NCBI RefSeq assembly: GCF_036226885.1
Contig: NZ_CP109027.1
Span: 5,456,001-5,520,000 of the forward strand
Length of the DNA: 64,000 nucleotides
Reading direction: 5' to 3'
Source of the DNA: Streptomyces sp. NBC_00663
GTDB lineage: Bacteria > Actinomycetota > Actinomycetes > Streptomycetales > Streptomycetaceae
Shown here: positions 23,816-32,132 of the stretch, one piece after another
Position numbering within the stretch: the stretch's first letter is position 1
How the letters are laid out: each line of letters opens with the position of its first letter
Position numbers and translations under genes: made by a program
Notes under the pieces: generated by a model
The model's database searches: none
Seen by the model: only the letters and a program-made list of their open reading frames with translations
Told to the model about the DNA's origin: nothing

Positions 23816-23836
23816 TTTCTGACGGTACGTCAGAAA
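23816..23836. promoter_or_regulatory. Extended operator TTTCTGACG-GTA-CGTCAGAAA (site 7)
   Basis: CTGACGGTACGTCAG (23819-23833) flanked by TTT/AAA, making a perfect 9+3+9 inverted repeat, the most symmetrical copy in the window. Confidence 0.86.
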
Positions 23837-23882
23837 GTCGTAGGACTCAGCAGCCTCACCTGACGTGGAAGGGTGAACCGCC

Positions 23883-25001
23883 GTGGAATTCGGGCTCTTT
23901 GTACAGGGATACGTGGGCAAACGCGCCGAGACCGACCCGCTCGCCGAGCACAAGGCGCTGATGGAGGAGACCGAGTACGTCATCCAGGCGGACAGGTCGG
24001 GCTTCAAGTACGCCTGGGCCTCCGAACACCACTTCCTGGAGGAGTACTCGCATCTGTCGGCGAATGACGTCTTCCTCGGGTACTTGGCCCACGCGACGGA
24101 ACGGATCCATCTCGGCTCCGGCATCTTCAACCCCCTCGCCCAGGTCAACCACCCCGTGAAGGTCGCCGAGAAGGTCGCCATGCTCGACCATCTCTCCGAG
24201 GGGCGCTTCGAGTTCGGGTCGGGCCGCGGGGCCGGCTCGCACGAGATCCTCGGCTTCCTGCCCGGCATCACCGACATGAACTACACCAAGGAGATCTGGG
24301 AGGAGACCATCGCCGAGTTCCCCAAGATGTGGCTCCAGGACGAGTACGTCGGCTTCCAGGGCAAGCACTGGCAGCTGCCGCCGCGCAAGATCCTGCCGAA
24401 GCCGTACGGGAAGTCGCACCCGGCGATGTGGTACGCGGCCGGGTCGCCGCCGTCGTACGCGATGGCCGCGAAGAAGGGGCTCGGGGTGCTGGGGTTCAGC
24501 ATCCAGAAGGTCTCCGACATGGAGTGGGTCCTTGAGCAGTACAAGAACTCCGTCGTGAACGCCGAGCCGGTCGGGGACTTCGTCAACGACAACGTGATGG
24601 TGACGACGACGGCGATCTGCGCGCCCACGCACGACGAGGCGATCTCCATCGCCGTGAACGGCGGGCTGCACTATCTGCCCTCGCTGGTCTTCCGCTACCA
24701 CGACACGTTCCCGCGGCCCGAGGGCTTCCCGGTGTGGCCGGAGACGCTGCCCGAGTACACCGCGGAGTTCGTGGAGCTGCTGATCGAGGAGGAGCTGCTG
24801 ATCTGCGGCGATCCGGCGGAGGTGCGGACGCAGTGCAAGCGGTGGGAGCAGGCCGGGGCGGATCAGTTGAGCTTCGGCTTGCCTGTGGGGGTGCCGAAGG
24901 AGGAGACGTTGCAGACGATCCGGCTGATCGGGGAGCACGTGATTCCGGAGATCGACACGGATCCGGTGCATCGGACGTCCCGGTTCCGGGCGGCTGCTTG
25001 A
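23883..25001 (+). CDS. LLM-class flavin-dependent oxidoreductase (luciferase-like)
   Basis: 372-residue luciferase-like monooxygenase of the bacterial-luciferase alpha-type branch: MEFGLFVQGYVGKR start, GFKYAWASEHHFLEEYSH (typical EHHF motif), LGSGIFNPLAQVNHPVKVAEKVAMLDHLSEGRFEFGSGRG split across residues ~88-125, and AICAPTHDEA near 245. The EHHF motif and long inserts favour FMN-dependent oxygenation over pure F420 chemistry. The start is the GTG at 23883. Two operators (sites 6 and 7) lie 50-90 bp upstream, so it is probably the first gene of its own transcript. Confidence 0.88.
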   Translation: MEFGLFVQGYVGKRAETDPLAEHKALMEETEYVIQADRSGFKYAWASEHHFLEEYSHLSANDVFLGYLAHATERIHLGSGIFNPLAQVNHPVKVAEKVAMLDHLSEGRFEFGSGRGAGSHEILGFLPGITDMNYTKEIWEETIAEFPKMWLQDEYVGFQGKHWQLPPRKILPKPYGKSHPAMWYAAGSPPSYAMAAKKGLGVLGFSIQKVSDMEWVLEQYKNSVVNAEPVGDFVNDNVMVTTTAICAPTHDEAISIAVNGGLHYLPSLVFRYHDTFPRPEGFPVWPETLPEYTAEFVELLIEEELLICGDPAEVRTQCKRWEQAGADQLSFGLPVGVPKEETLQTIRLIGEHVIPEIDTDPVHRTSRFRAAA

Positions 25002-25026
25002 GCGCCGTTGCGGGGTGCGGGTGTGT

Positions 25027-25060
25027 GGGGGCTGGTCGCGCAGTTCCCCGCGCCCCTGGG
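25027..25060 (-). repeat. Streptomyces intergenic repeat (AGGGGCGCGGGGAACTGCG type), copy 1
   Basis: Minus-strand copy of a dispersed element whose core is AGGGGCGCGGGGAACTGCG followed by CGACCAGCC. GGGGCGCGGGGAA can fold into a GC hairpin. The same element occurs at 34605 and 46350. It follows the LLM stop by 25 bp and may act as a terminator. Confidence 0.85.
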
Positions 25061-25096
25061 TGGATCACCGGACCGTACGCCTAGGAGGCAACCGGC

Positions 25097-26821
25097 ATGT
25101 TCGATCACGTCATCAAGGGCGCCACCGTGGTGGACGGCACCGGGGCGCCCGGCCACACCGCCGACGTCGGCATCCGTGACGGGCGTATCGCCGCGATCGG
25201 AGAAGAGATCACCGGCGAAGCCGCCACCACCGAGGACGCCACCGGGCTCGTCCTCGCGCCCGGGTTCGTCGACCCGCACACCCACTACGACGCCCAGCTC
25301 TTCTGGGATCCGTACGCCACGCCCTCCCTCAATCACGGTGTGACGACGGTCGCCGCCGGGAACTGTGGGTTCACGCTGGCCCCGTTGAGGGCGGGGGACG
25401 CGGACTACACCCGGCGGATGATGTCCAAGGTCGAGGGCATGTCGTTGGTCGCTCTCGAAGAAGGGGCGCCCTGGAGCTGGGAGTCGTTCGGGGAGTATCT
25501 CGACGCGCTCGAAGGGCGGATCGCGGTCAACGCCGGGTTCATGGTGGGGCATTGCGCGCTGCGGCGGTATGTCATGGGGCCGGACGCGGTGGGCGGGCAG
25601 CCGACCGATGAGCAACTCGCCGCCATGCTCCGGCTCTTCCACCAGGCCATGGACGCCGGCGCCTGGGGCCTGTCCACCACCCAGTCGAGCACGCACTCCG
25701 ACGGCGACGGGAAGCCCGTCGCCTCCCGGCACGCGCTGCCCGCCGAACTCGTCGCCCTCGCCAAGGCCGTCGGCGAGCACGAGGGCACGCAGATCGAGGC
25801 CATCGTCGCCGGGTGCCTCGACCAGTTCAGCGACGCCGAGATCGATCTGTTCGTGGAGATGAGCGCGAGCGCCGGACGGCCGCTCAACTGGAACGTGCTC
25901 ACCATCGACGCCACCGTCCCCGAACGCGTCCCGCGGCAGCTGTTCGCGAGCGAGCAGGCGCGCAAGGCGGGCGGCCGGATCGTGGCCCTCACCATGCCGA
26001 TCCTCACGCCGATGAACATGTCGCTGGGCACCTTCTGCGCGCTCAACCTCATCCCCGGCTGGGGACCGATCCTCGGCCTGCCCGTCCCCGAGCGGATCGA
26101 GAGACTCCGCGACGCGGACGTACGGGCCGGGATGCTGGAGCGCGCCCGGTCCAAGGAGGCGGGCGTCTTCCGGCGGCTGGCCGACTTCGGGCGGTACGTC
26201 ATCGGCGACACGTACAGCGAGGCGAACCGCGGGCTCGGCGGGCGGGTGGTCCGGGACATCGCGGCGGAGCGGGGGCAGGACCCCTTCCACTGCCTGGTCG
26301 AGATCTGCGCCGCCGATGAGTTGCGTACGGTCCTGTGGCCCATGCCCACCGACAACGACCCCGCCTCCTGGGCGCTGCGCGCCGAGACCTGGCGGCACGA
26401 GGACGTGCTGCTGGGCGGCTCGGACGCGGGGGCCCATCTGGACCGGATGTGCGGGGCGCCGTACACCACCCGGTTCATCGGCGACTGTCTGCGCGGACGC
26501 AGGCTCGCGACGCTGGAGCAGGCGGTGAAGATGCTGACCGACGATCCGGCTCAGCTGTTCGGACTCAGGCAGCGCGGCCGGATCGAGGAGGGCTTCCATG
26601 CGGACCTCGTGCTCTTCGACCCGGAGCGCATCGCCGCGGGCACGGCCACCCTGGTGCACGACCTGCCGGGTGACAGTCCGCGGCTGGACTCCAGGGCGAT
26701 CGGGATCCGGGCCGTGTGGGTCAACGGGGTCGAGGCGATCCGGGACGACGTGGTGAGCGGGGCGGTGCCCGGGAAGGTGCTGCGGTCCGGGCGGGACACC
26801 CGGACGGTGAGCACCCGGTGA
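25097..26821 (+). CDS. N-acyl-D-amino-acid deacylase-type amidohydrolase
   Basis: 574-residue amidohydrolase-3 protein. It begins like D-aminoacylases (VIKGATVVDGTGAPGHTADVGIRDGRI), has the metal pair PGFVDPHTHYDAQ (~residues 57-69), GVTTVAAGNCGFTLAP, VGHCALR and the catalytic-Asp region GGSDAGAHLD (~440-449), and ends with GRIEEGFHADLVLFDPERI. The reaction would be hydrolysis of an amide or cyclic amide; relatives in degradation loci have unproven substrates. AGGAGG precedes the ATG. Its stop overlaps the ALDH start (GTGA). Confidence 0.87.
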   Translation: MFDHVIKGATVVDGTGAPGHTADVGIRDGRIAAIGEEITGEAATTEDATGLVLAPGFVDPHTHYDAQLFWDPYATPSLNHGVTTVAAGNCGFTLAPLRAGDADYTRRMMSKVEGMSLVALEEGAPWSWESFGEYLDALEGRIAVNAGFMVGHCALRRYVMGPDAVGGQPTDEQLAAMLRLFHQAMDAGAWGLSTTQSSTHSDGDGKPVASRHALPAELVALAKAVGEHEGTQIEAIVAGCLDQFSDAEIDLFVEMSASAGRPLNWNVLTIDATVPERVPRQLFASEQARKAGGRIVALTMPILTPMNMSLGTFCALNLIPGWGPILGLPVPERIERLRDADVRAGMLERARSKEAGVFRRLADFGRYVIGDTYSEANRGLGGRVVRDIAAERGQDPFHCLVEICAADELRTVLWPMPTDNDPASWALRAETWRHEDVLLGGSDAGAHLDRMCGAPYTTRFIGDCLRGRRLATLEQAVKMLTDDPAQLFGLRQRGRIEEGFHADLVLFDPERIAAGTATLVHDLPGDSPRLDSRAIGIRAVWVNGVEAIRDDVVSGAVPGKVLRSGRDTRTVSTR

Positions 26822-28263
26822 GCGAGCGGCTGTTCATCGGGGGCGAGTGGACCGAGCCGGAGGGCGGCCATTACGCGGTCGTCGACCCGGCGACCGAGGA
26901 GCCCGTCGGGTGGGCGCCGGAGGCCTCGCGGGATCAGGTGCACGCGGCGTGTGCCGCGGCCCGCGAGGCCTTCGGGCCGTGGTCGCGTACGTCGGCCGAG
27001 GAGCGGGCGGCGATCCTGGGCCGGGCGGCCGACGTCATCGCCGACCGCTTCGGCCCGTACGCCGAACTCGCCCAGGCGGAGACCGGCGCGACGACCGGCA
27101 CCGCGCGGGCCATGCAGGTCGGGGTGGGCGTGGCCCGCTTCCGCCGGTACGCGCGCGTGGAGAGCGCCGAGTGGGCGATCCCGCCGCAGATCAACGAGGC
27201 CGGGCCGATGGGGAGGGCCGGGGTGATGGGCGCGCTGGCCGTCCGCCAGCCCGTCGGGGTGGTCACCTGCATCACCTCGTACAACAACCCGTGGGCCAAC
27301 CCGGCCGGCAAGATCGCCCCCGCCCTGGCGATGGGCAACACGGTCGTGGTGAAACCGGCCCCGCAGGACCCCCTGTCGGTCTACCGGATGGCGGAGGCGC
27401 TGGAGACGGCCGGGGTGCCCAGGGGGGTGCTCAATGTGGTCTCCGGCCGCTCGGCCGAGGTCGGCGAGGCGGCCGTGGACTCCCCGGACGTCGACATGGT
27501 CAGCTTCACCGGCTCGACGGCGGTCGGACAGCGCATCGCCGAGGTGTGCGGGCGCGGGATGAAACGGCAGCTGATGGAGCTGGGCGGAAAGGGCGCGGCG
27601 GTCGTCCTCGACGACGCGGACGTCGGATCGGCGGTGGCCGGTATCGGGACCACCTTCTCCTTCTACAGTGGCCAGATCTGCACCGCACCGACCCGGGTCC
27701 TGGCCCAACGGGGGGTGTACGACCGCCTGGTGGCCGGTCTGGCGGCGTACGCGGCACGCCTCAAGGTCGGCGACCCACGCGACCCGGCCACGGTCGTGGG
27801 CCCGGTGATCTCGGCGGCCCATCGCGAACGGGTCGAGTCCTACGTGGAGTTGGGTCGCAAGGAGGGCGCGACGCTGGTGACAGGCGGCGAACGCCCGCCA
27901 CTGGACCGGGGTTTCCACGTCACCCCCACCCTCCTCGCGGACTGCACGCCCACGATGCGCGTCGCCCGCGAGGAGATCTTCGGCCCGGTCGTCTCCGTCA
28001 TCCCCTTCGACGACGAGGAGCAGGGCATCGCCCTCGCCAACGACTCCGAGTACGGCCTCATCGACTACGTCTGGTCCGGCGACATCGCCCGAGCCTTCCG
28101 CGTGGCCCGGCGGCTGCGGGCGGGCGGGGTCGGCGTGAACACGGTCGGGCGCAACATGGAGGCGCCGTTCGGCGGGTTCAAGAAGAGCGGTGTCGGACGG
28201 GACGTGGGCTCGTACGCCCTGCACGCGTACAGCGAGGTGCAGGCGATCGTCTGGCCCGGGTGA
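26818..28263 (+). CDS. Aldehyde dehydrogenase family protein
   Basis: 481-residue NAD(P)-dependent aldehyde dehydrogenase. Signature elements are VTCITSYNNPWANPAGKIAPALA-region (Asn oxyanion), VSFTGSTAVGQRI (coenzyme loop), the catalytic Glu in MELGGKGA (~residue 252), the nucleophile in SGQICTAPTR (Cys ~286) and EEIFGPVVSV (Glu ~385). The start is a GTG coupled to the upstream deacylase. It could oxidise the aldehyde released by the Ltp/DUF35 retro-aldolase, though this operon lacks a regulon operator of its own. Confidence 0.92.
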   Translation: MSERLFIGGEWTEPEGGHYAVVDPATEEPVGWAPEASRDQVHAACAAAREAFGPWSRTSAEERAAILGRAADVIADRFGPYAELAQAETGATTGTARAMQVGVGVARFRRYARVESAEWAIPPQINEAGPMGRAGVMGALAVRQPVGVVTCITSYNNPWANPAGKIAPALAMGNTVVVKPAPQDPLSVYRMAEALETAGVPRGVLNVVSGRSAEVGEAAVDSPDVDMVSFTGSTAVGQRIAEVCGRGMKRQLMELGGKGAAVVLDDADVGSAVAGIGTTFSFYSGQICTAPTRVLAQRGVYDRLVAGLAAYAARLKVGDPRDPATVVGPVISAAHRERVESYVELGRKEGATLVTGGERPPLDRGFHVTPTLLADCTPTMRVAREEIFGPVVSVIPFDDEEQGIALANDSEYGLIDYVWSGDIARAFRVARRLRAGGVGVNTVGRNMEAPFGGFKKSGVGRDVGSYALHAYSEVQAIVWPG

Positions 28264-28288
28264 GGCCGGACCGGCTCGGGGCCACCGT

Positions 28289-28867
28289 TCAGAGCACGGC
28301 GAGCCGGTCGACCAGCAGTTTCACCCTCTGCTCGGTTTCCTCCGGTGGCAGCCTTCGTGTGCGGGTCAGGGTCGCGATGCCGTGCAGGGACGCCCAGAAC
28401 AGTTCCGTGAACAGCCCGGGTTCCACGCCGTCCCCGGCGACCTGGGCGAGAGTCTCCAACAGTGCGGCGAAGGCGTCCTTCAGCGGCTCGGGGGTGTCCT
28501 CCTGCGCGTACGGCAGGCCGCCGTCGAGCTGGAACAGGGCGTCGTAGACCGCCGGGTTGCGCTCGGCGAAGTCTAGGTAGCCGCGGGCGAGGGCGGTGAC
28601 CCGCGCGCGCGGGCCGTCCGCGGCGGCCGTCGCGGCCCGTAGCGCGACGGCCAGCTCGGTGGCGCCCTGGAGGGCGACGGCACCGATGATCTCCCGCTTG
28701 CCCCGGAAGTGGCTGTAGAGGACGGGCTGGCTGTACTCGATGCGCTCGGCGAGCCTGCGGGTGGTGACCGCGTCCCAGCCCTGCTGCTCGGCGAGTTCAC
28801 GGGCTGTGGCCACGATGAGGCGCTCCCGCTCCGCCCGTTCGCGCTGCTTGCGTTCCTGTACCGACAT
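28289..28867 (-). CDS. TetR-family regulator of the divergent DUF1772 operon
   Basis: 192-residue regulator with helix-turn-helix at ~residues 14-60 (IVATARELAEQQGWDAVTTRRLAERIEYSQPVLYSHF split over the helices) and a TetR_C33-like C-terminal domain. It is divergent from a pair of small membrane proteins. The 124-bp gap holds two perfect palindromes built on CTAGCG/CGCTAG, so it most likely represses itself and that pair. Confidence 0.88.
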   Translation of the reverse strand: MSVQERKQRERAERERLIVATARELAEQQGWDAVTTRRLAERIEYSQPVLYSHFRGKREIIGAVALQGATELAVALRAATAAADGPRARVTALARGYLDFAERNPAVYDALFQLDGGLPYAQEDTPEPLKDAFAALLETLAQVAGDGVEPGLFTELFWASLHGIATLTRTRRLPPEETEQRVKLLVDRLAVL

Positions 28868-28876
28868 GACTGGATC

Positions 28877-28889
28877 CTAGCATCGCTAG
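28877..28889. promoter_or_regulatory. CTAGC-ATC-GCTAG operator A
   Basis: Perfect 5+3+5 palindrome 9 bp upstream of the TetR ATG. A half copy, CTAGCG, is at 28910-28915. Confidence 0.75.
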
Positions 28890-28927
28890 ACAATCGAGCG
28901 GCAGTAGGTCTAGCGTTGCCTCAACAG

Positions 28928-28940
28928 CTAGCGGCGCTAG
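28928..28940. promoter_or_regulatory. CTAGC-GGC-GCTAG operator B
   Basis: Second perfect copy, 51 bp from operator A start to start, about five helical turns, upstream of the DUF1772 gene. Pairing suggests cooperative binding. Confidence 0.78.
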
Positions 28941-28991
28941 ATTCGCCCAGCGCCCAGCGCCCAGCGTCCGGCATTTCAACAGGGGGTCGTC

Positions 28992-29438
28992 ATGCTCAGC
29001 ACACTCGAGGTCGTCACAGTCGTGGTCGTCGGTGTGATGGTGGGGGTGGAGTTCGCCGTCGCCTTCGTCATGAACCCGATACTCAACGCCCTCCCGGAGG
29101 ACAGCGGCCAGCAGGGCCACGCTCACGGGGGCCGGATGCTCGGCGCGGTGATGCCGGTCTGGTACATCGGCTCGCTCGCCCTCGTCGCGCTCTGGGCCGT
29201 CGCCGGACGGCACCACGACGGCACCGGTCTCGTGGTGACCGCCGGCGCGCTGCTGGTCCTCAGCGTGGTGATGTCGATCCTGCTGCTGGTCCCGATCAAC
29301 AACCGGAACAAGACGTGGACCGCCGAGAACCGGCCCGCCGACTGGAAGCAGCAGCTGAACCGCTGGCTGCGCTGGCACTACGTCCGCGTGGCCGTCATCG
29401 TCACGGCCTTCGCCCTGCTGGCCGCCGCCCTCGTCTGA
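28992..29438 (+). CDS. DUF1772 (anthrone-oxygenase-like) membrane protein
   Basis: 148-residue protein with four hydrophobic helices (near residues 5-28, 50-70, 78-98, 128-147) and the DUF1772 pattern EFAVAFVMNPIL and LLLVPINNRNKTWT. This family includes anthrone-type oxygenases of polyketide pathways and many uncharacterised membrane proteins. AACAGGGGGT precedes the ATG. First gene of a TetR-controlled pair. Confidence 0.82.
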   Translation: MLSTLEVVTVVVVGVMVGVEFAVAFVMNPILNALPEDSGQQGHAHGGRMLGAVMPVWYIGSLALVALWAVAGRHHDGTGLVVTAGALLVLSVVMSILLLVPINNRNKTWTAENRPADWKQQLNRWLRWHYVRVAVIVTAFALLAAALV

Positions 29439-29483
29439 GCCCGCCCCGGCCCGTCCCTGACTCGTCAGAACAAGGAGAAGACA

Positions 29484-29918
29484 GTGTCGCTGAAGAAGAT
29501 CAACACCGTTCTGTCCGCCGCCTTCATCCTCTTCATCCTCTGGTTCGGTACGGGGTTCATCCTGGACCCGGAGACGTCGGTGCAGGGCTTCGGCCTGCCG
29601 CACCCAGCGACCGGCGACGGAGGCGGCTTCCTGGTCGTCAAGGGAATCCGCGACGTCGTCCTGGCCCTGGTCCTGGGCGTCCTGCTGGTGACGGGTCACC
29701 GCCGGGCACTGGGCTGGGCGCTGCTGGTGGAGTCCCTCGCCGCGTACGGCGACATGGCCACCGTGCTCGGCCACCACGGCTCCGTGGCCACCGCGCTGGG
29801 CGTCCACTGCCTGACCGCGACCGTGATGGCGGGCAACGGCCTGCTGATCCTGCGCGAGACCCGCAAGGCCGCGGCCACCGCCGCTCCGACGGCGAGGCCC
29901 GTTCCGCAGCCGGTCTGA
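29484..29918 (+). CDS. DUF4267 small membrane protein
   Basis: 144-residue protein with four hydrophobic helices. It shows FWFGTGFILDPE-like and GFLVVKGIRDVVLALVLG features typical of the DUF4267 family, often encoded next to DUF1772 or TetR genes. Start GTG with AAGGAGAAGA upstream. An Ala/Pro-rich tail ends the protein. Role unknown; context suggests a TetR-induced membrane redox or detoxification pair. Confidence 0.78.
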   Translation: MSLKKINTVLSAAFILFILWFGTGFILDPETSVQGFGLPHPATGDGGGFLVVKGIRDVVLALVLGVLLVTGHRRALGWALLVESLAAYGDMATVLGHHGSVATALGVHCLTATVMAGNGLLILRETRKAAATAAPTARPVPQPV

Positions 29919-29930
29919 CGCCGACGCGGG

Positions 29931-30323
29931 TCAGTCGGTCAGATCGACCCGCACCGTCAGCAGCCCCGCCCCCATGGCCCGTACCCCCACACTGTTCACC
30001 CGGGGCAGACCGCGCAGCCGGGCGACCGGGTCGTCGTCGGGGAGCAGATGGGCGACACCGGTGTGCCAGCGCCCGCGCAGCCGCACCCGCACCCGCGGAT
30101 CGGCCTTGATGTTGCGGACGTACTGCGACCGCTCCCCGAACTCCGAGACCAGCCAGAAGGAATCACCGACCCGCCGCCCGCCGAGCGGGGTGCGGCGGGG
30201 GAGTCCGGAGGTGCGGCCGGTGGTCTCCAGGAGGGTCTGGGTCGGCAGCCGGCGCATGACGGCGTTGAGCCTGCGCTGAAAGGCGGAGACGGCTCGATAC
30301 TTGCGTTCGTTGTGACGGGGCAT
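29931..30323 (-). CDS. Deazaflavin-dependent nitroreductase-family protein
   Basis: 130-residue F420-binding split-barrel protein. It has LLETTGRTSGLPRRTPL (family signature), DSFWLVSEFGERSQYVRNIKADPRVRVRLRGRW spanning the F420 region, and is near the minimum family length. The ATG at 30323 fits. It converges with the DUF4267 gene and is divergent, nearly overlapping, with the phosphatase-fold gene at 30355. Second member of this family in the window. Confidence 0.85.
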   Translation of the reverse strand: MPRHNERKYRAVSAFQRRLNAVMRRLPTQTLLETTGRTSGLPRRTPLGGRRVGDSFWLVSEFGERSQYVRNIKADPRVRVRLRGRWHTGVAHLLPDDDPVARLRGLPRVNSVGVRAMGAGLLTVRVDLTD

Positions 30324-30354
30324 GGTTACCAAGTCTGCTGTAGGGGCTGGTGAG

Positions 30355-31191
30355 GTGATCGTGCGGGTCGTGACGTGGAACCTGTGGTGGCGGTTCGGCC
30401 CGTGGGCCGAGCGGCAGAAGGCGATTCTCGCCGTCCTGCGCGACCTGCGCCCGGACGTGGTCGGTCTACAGGAGGTGTGGGCGGACCGCCGCACCGGCGA
30501 GAACCTCGCGGAATGGCTGGCCGCCGAACTGGACCTGCACTGCGCCTGGGCGGCGTCCCCCGCCCCCGAACGCTGGCGGCGCCGCATATCCGACGACTCC
30601 GTGGACATCGGCAACGCGGTGCTGAGCCGCTGGCCGGTGACGGACCAGGCGGTGCTGCGCCTGCCCGCCCCGCCGGACCTGGACGACGGCCGACTGGCCC
30701 TGTACGCCCGCCTCGACGCGCCGGGCGCCCCCGTCCCCTTCTTCACCACCCACCTCACCTCCCCCCTCCACGCCTCGGCGACCCGCCGCCAACAGGTCAC
30801 GTCCCTGGCGGAGTTCGTGGCCGCGCATCGCGACAGCACCCCCCACCCGCCCATCGTCACCGGCGACTTCAACGCCTGGCCCGACTCCGACGAGATCCGC
30901 CTCTTCGGCGGCACCCGCACCTCCCCGGCCGTCCCCGGTCAGGTGTTCTTCGACGCCTGGGAGTACGCCGCCCAGGGCACCCCCGGAGCGACCTGGACCC
31001 CGGAGAACCCCTACGTCCACCCCGGCCTCGGCCCGGGCGTCCGCGTCGACTACATCCACGTGGGCGCACCGGCGGGCCCGGACGGCGAGGGCACGGTACG
31101 GGGCGTACGGCGGGCCGGGCACGGGCCGGTGGACGGGGTGTGGCCGTCCGATCACGCGGCGGTCGTCGCGGACTTGCAGGGCGCGGAGTAG
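30355..31191 (+). CDS. Endonuclease/exonuclease/phosphatase-fold protein
   Basis: 278-residue EEP-superfamily hydrolase: VVTWNLWWRFG (Asn metal site), VGLQEVW (Glu), VTGDFNAWPDSDE (catalytic Asp/Asn) and VWPSDHAAVVADL (terminal Asp-His). Such enzymes cleave phosphodiester or phosphate ester bonds; no secretion signal is seen, so a cytoplasmic role is likely. I chose GTG 30355 (GGTGAG upstream); GTG 30361 is an alternative two codons later. Its promoter must lie in or over the start of the divergent gene. Confidence 0.85.
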   Translation: MIVRVVTWNLWWRFGPWAERQKAILAVLRDLRPDVVGLQEVWADRRTGENLAEWLAAELDLHCAWAASPAPERWRRRISDDSVDIGNAVLSRWPVTDQAVLRLPAPPDLDDGRLALYARLDAPGAPVPFFTTHLTSPLHASATRRQQVTSLAEFVAAHRDSTPHPPIVTGDFNAWPDSDEIRLFGGTRTSPAVPGQVFFDAWEYAAQGTPGATWTPENPYVHPGLGPGVRVDYIHVGAPAGPDGEGTVRGVRRAGHGPVDGVWPSDHAAVVADLQGAE

Positions 31192-31223
31192 CGCGGCGGG
31201 AAGGACGGGGCGGCGCGCGCACG

Positions 31224-32087
31224 TCACTGCGTGAAGAGCGACGCCGGATGGCGGGGGTTCGCCGAGCAGACGTACAGGCCCGCGTGCCCGCCCCGCCCGA
31301 CCGTCATCCCCGTCGGCTCACGCGCCGCCCGGCCCGCTTCCGACCGGGGGTCCAAGTGCCGTTCCTCCAGCGGGCGGAAGCGATCATCGGCATCCATGTC
31401 GTACTCGTACGTGTCCAGTTGGAGGAACAGCTCCAGCGGCGCCCGGCACCGCCCGCACTCCATCGTCCCCGGCAGGTCCGTCACACCCCAGCGCATGCTG
31501 CCGCCGAGCTTGCAGCCGGGGATCGTCGAGACGTCGTCGTACAGCCCCCGTTCCTCCAGCCAGGCCTCGTGGCGGCCCGCGAGTCCTGGGGGGAGTTCCT
31601 CGTGCCAGGGGTACTCCGTCAGCCGCTCGGGGTGCAGTACGCACGCCCTCGGGACCATGTCCTCGTCCTCGCCGGGGTCCGGCCGGCCGCCGGGCGGGCC
31701 GGCCACGTCGTCCGCCCGGCGCCAGACGAGGACACACGCCTGACCCCACCCCTCCGGATGCGGCTGGTCGTGCCAGTCCGTGCACCACAGCACCTGCACC
31801 AGGTCCGTACCGTCCGGGAAGCGCAGCTCCGGAAAGTCCGCCGCCGTCAGCTGGGCCACCGCGACCAGCGGGTAGGGGCCCAACTGCCGTCCGTTCACGT
31901 CCCGGTGCTCCCCGCACGACGGCCACGGCTCGGCGGCCGGCCACCACAGCGGGCCGCCGATGTGACTGTCCCGGGCCCCCGGCACACCCCGGCGCGGGTG
32001 CAGCCGTACCGTCGTGCGGGCGTACGGCGCGAGCTCCGGGATGTCACGGGCGGGGTCGTGAGAGGCGGGGCCGGTGGTGAGGATCAT
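31224..32087 (-). CDS. DUF1963 (YwqG-like) protein
   Basis: 287-residue protein. Features fit DUF1963: RRGVPGARDSHIGGPLWWP at the start, VAVAQLTAADFPEL and LQVLWCTDWH in the middle, and KLGGSMRW.VTDLPGTMECGRC with paired cysteines near the C-terminus (CxxC, possible zinc site). Family function is unknown. Single gene converging with the phosphatase-fold gene. Confidence 0.78.
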   Translation of the reverse strand: MILTTGPASHDPARDIPELAPYARTTVRLHPRRGVPGARDSHIGGPLWWPAAEPWPSCGEHRDVNGRQLGPYPLVAVAQLTAADFPELRFPDGTDLVQVLWCTDWHDQPHPEGWGQACVLVWRRADDVAGPPGGRPDPGEDEDMVPRACVLHPERLTEYPWHEELPPGLAGRHEAWLEERGLYDDVSTIPGCKLGGSMRWGVTDLPGTMECGRCRAPLELFLQLDTYEYDMDADDRFRPLEERHLDPRSEAGRAAREPTGMTVGRGGHAGLYVCSANPRHPASLFTQ

Positions 32088-32132
32088 GCCGGCGACCCTA
32101 GGTCCTCCTCGCCCCAGACCTCCTCCCCCTCC

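Noticed and set aside
29457..29468. CTGAC-TC-GTCAG palindrome before the DUF4267 gene as a ninth regulon operator
   Set aside because: Half-sites are 2 bp apart instead of 5, so the geometry does not fit the other sites, and it lies inside a TetR-controlled pair with its own operators.
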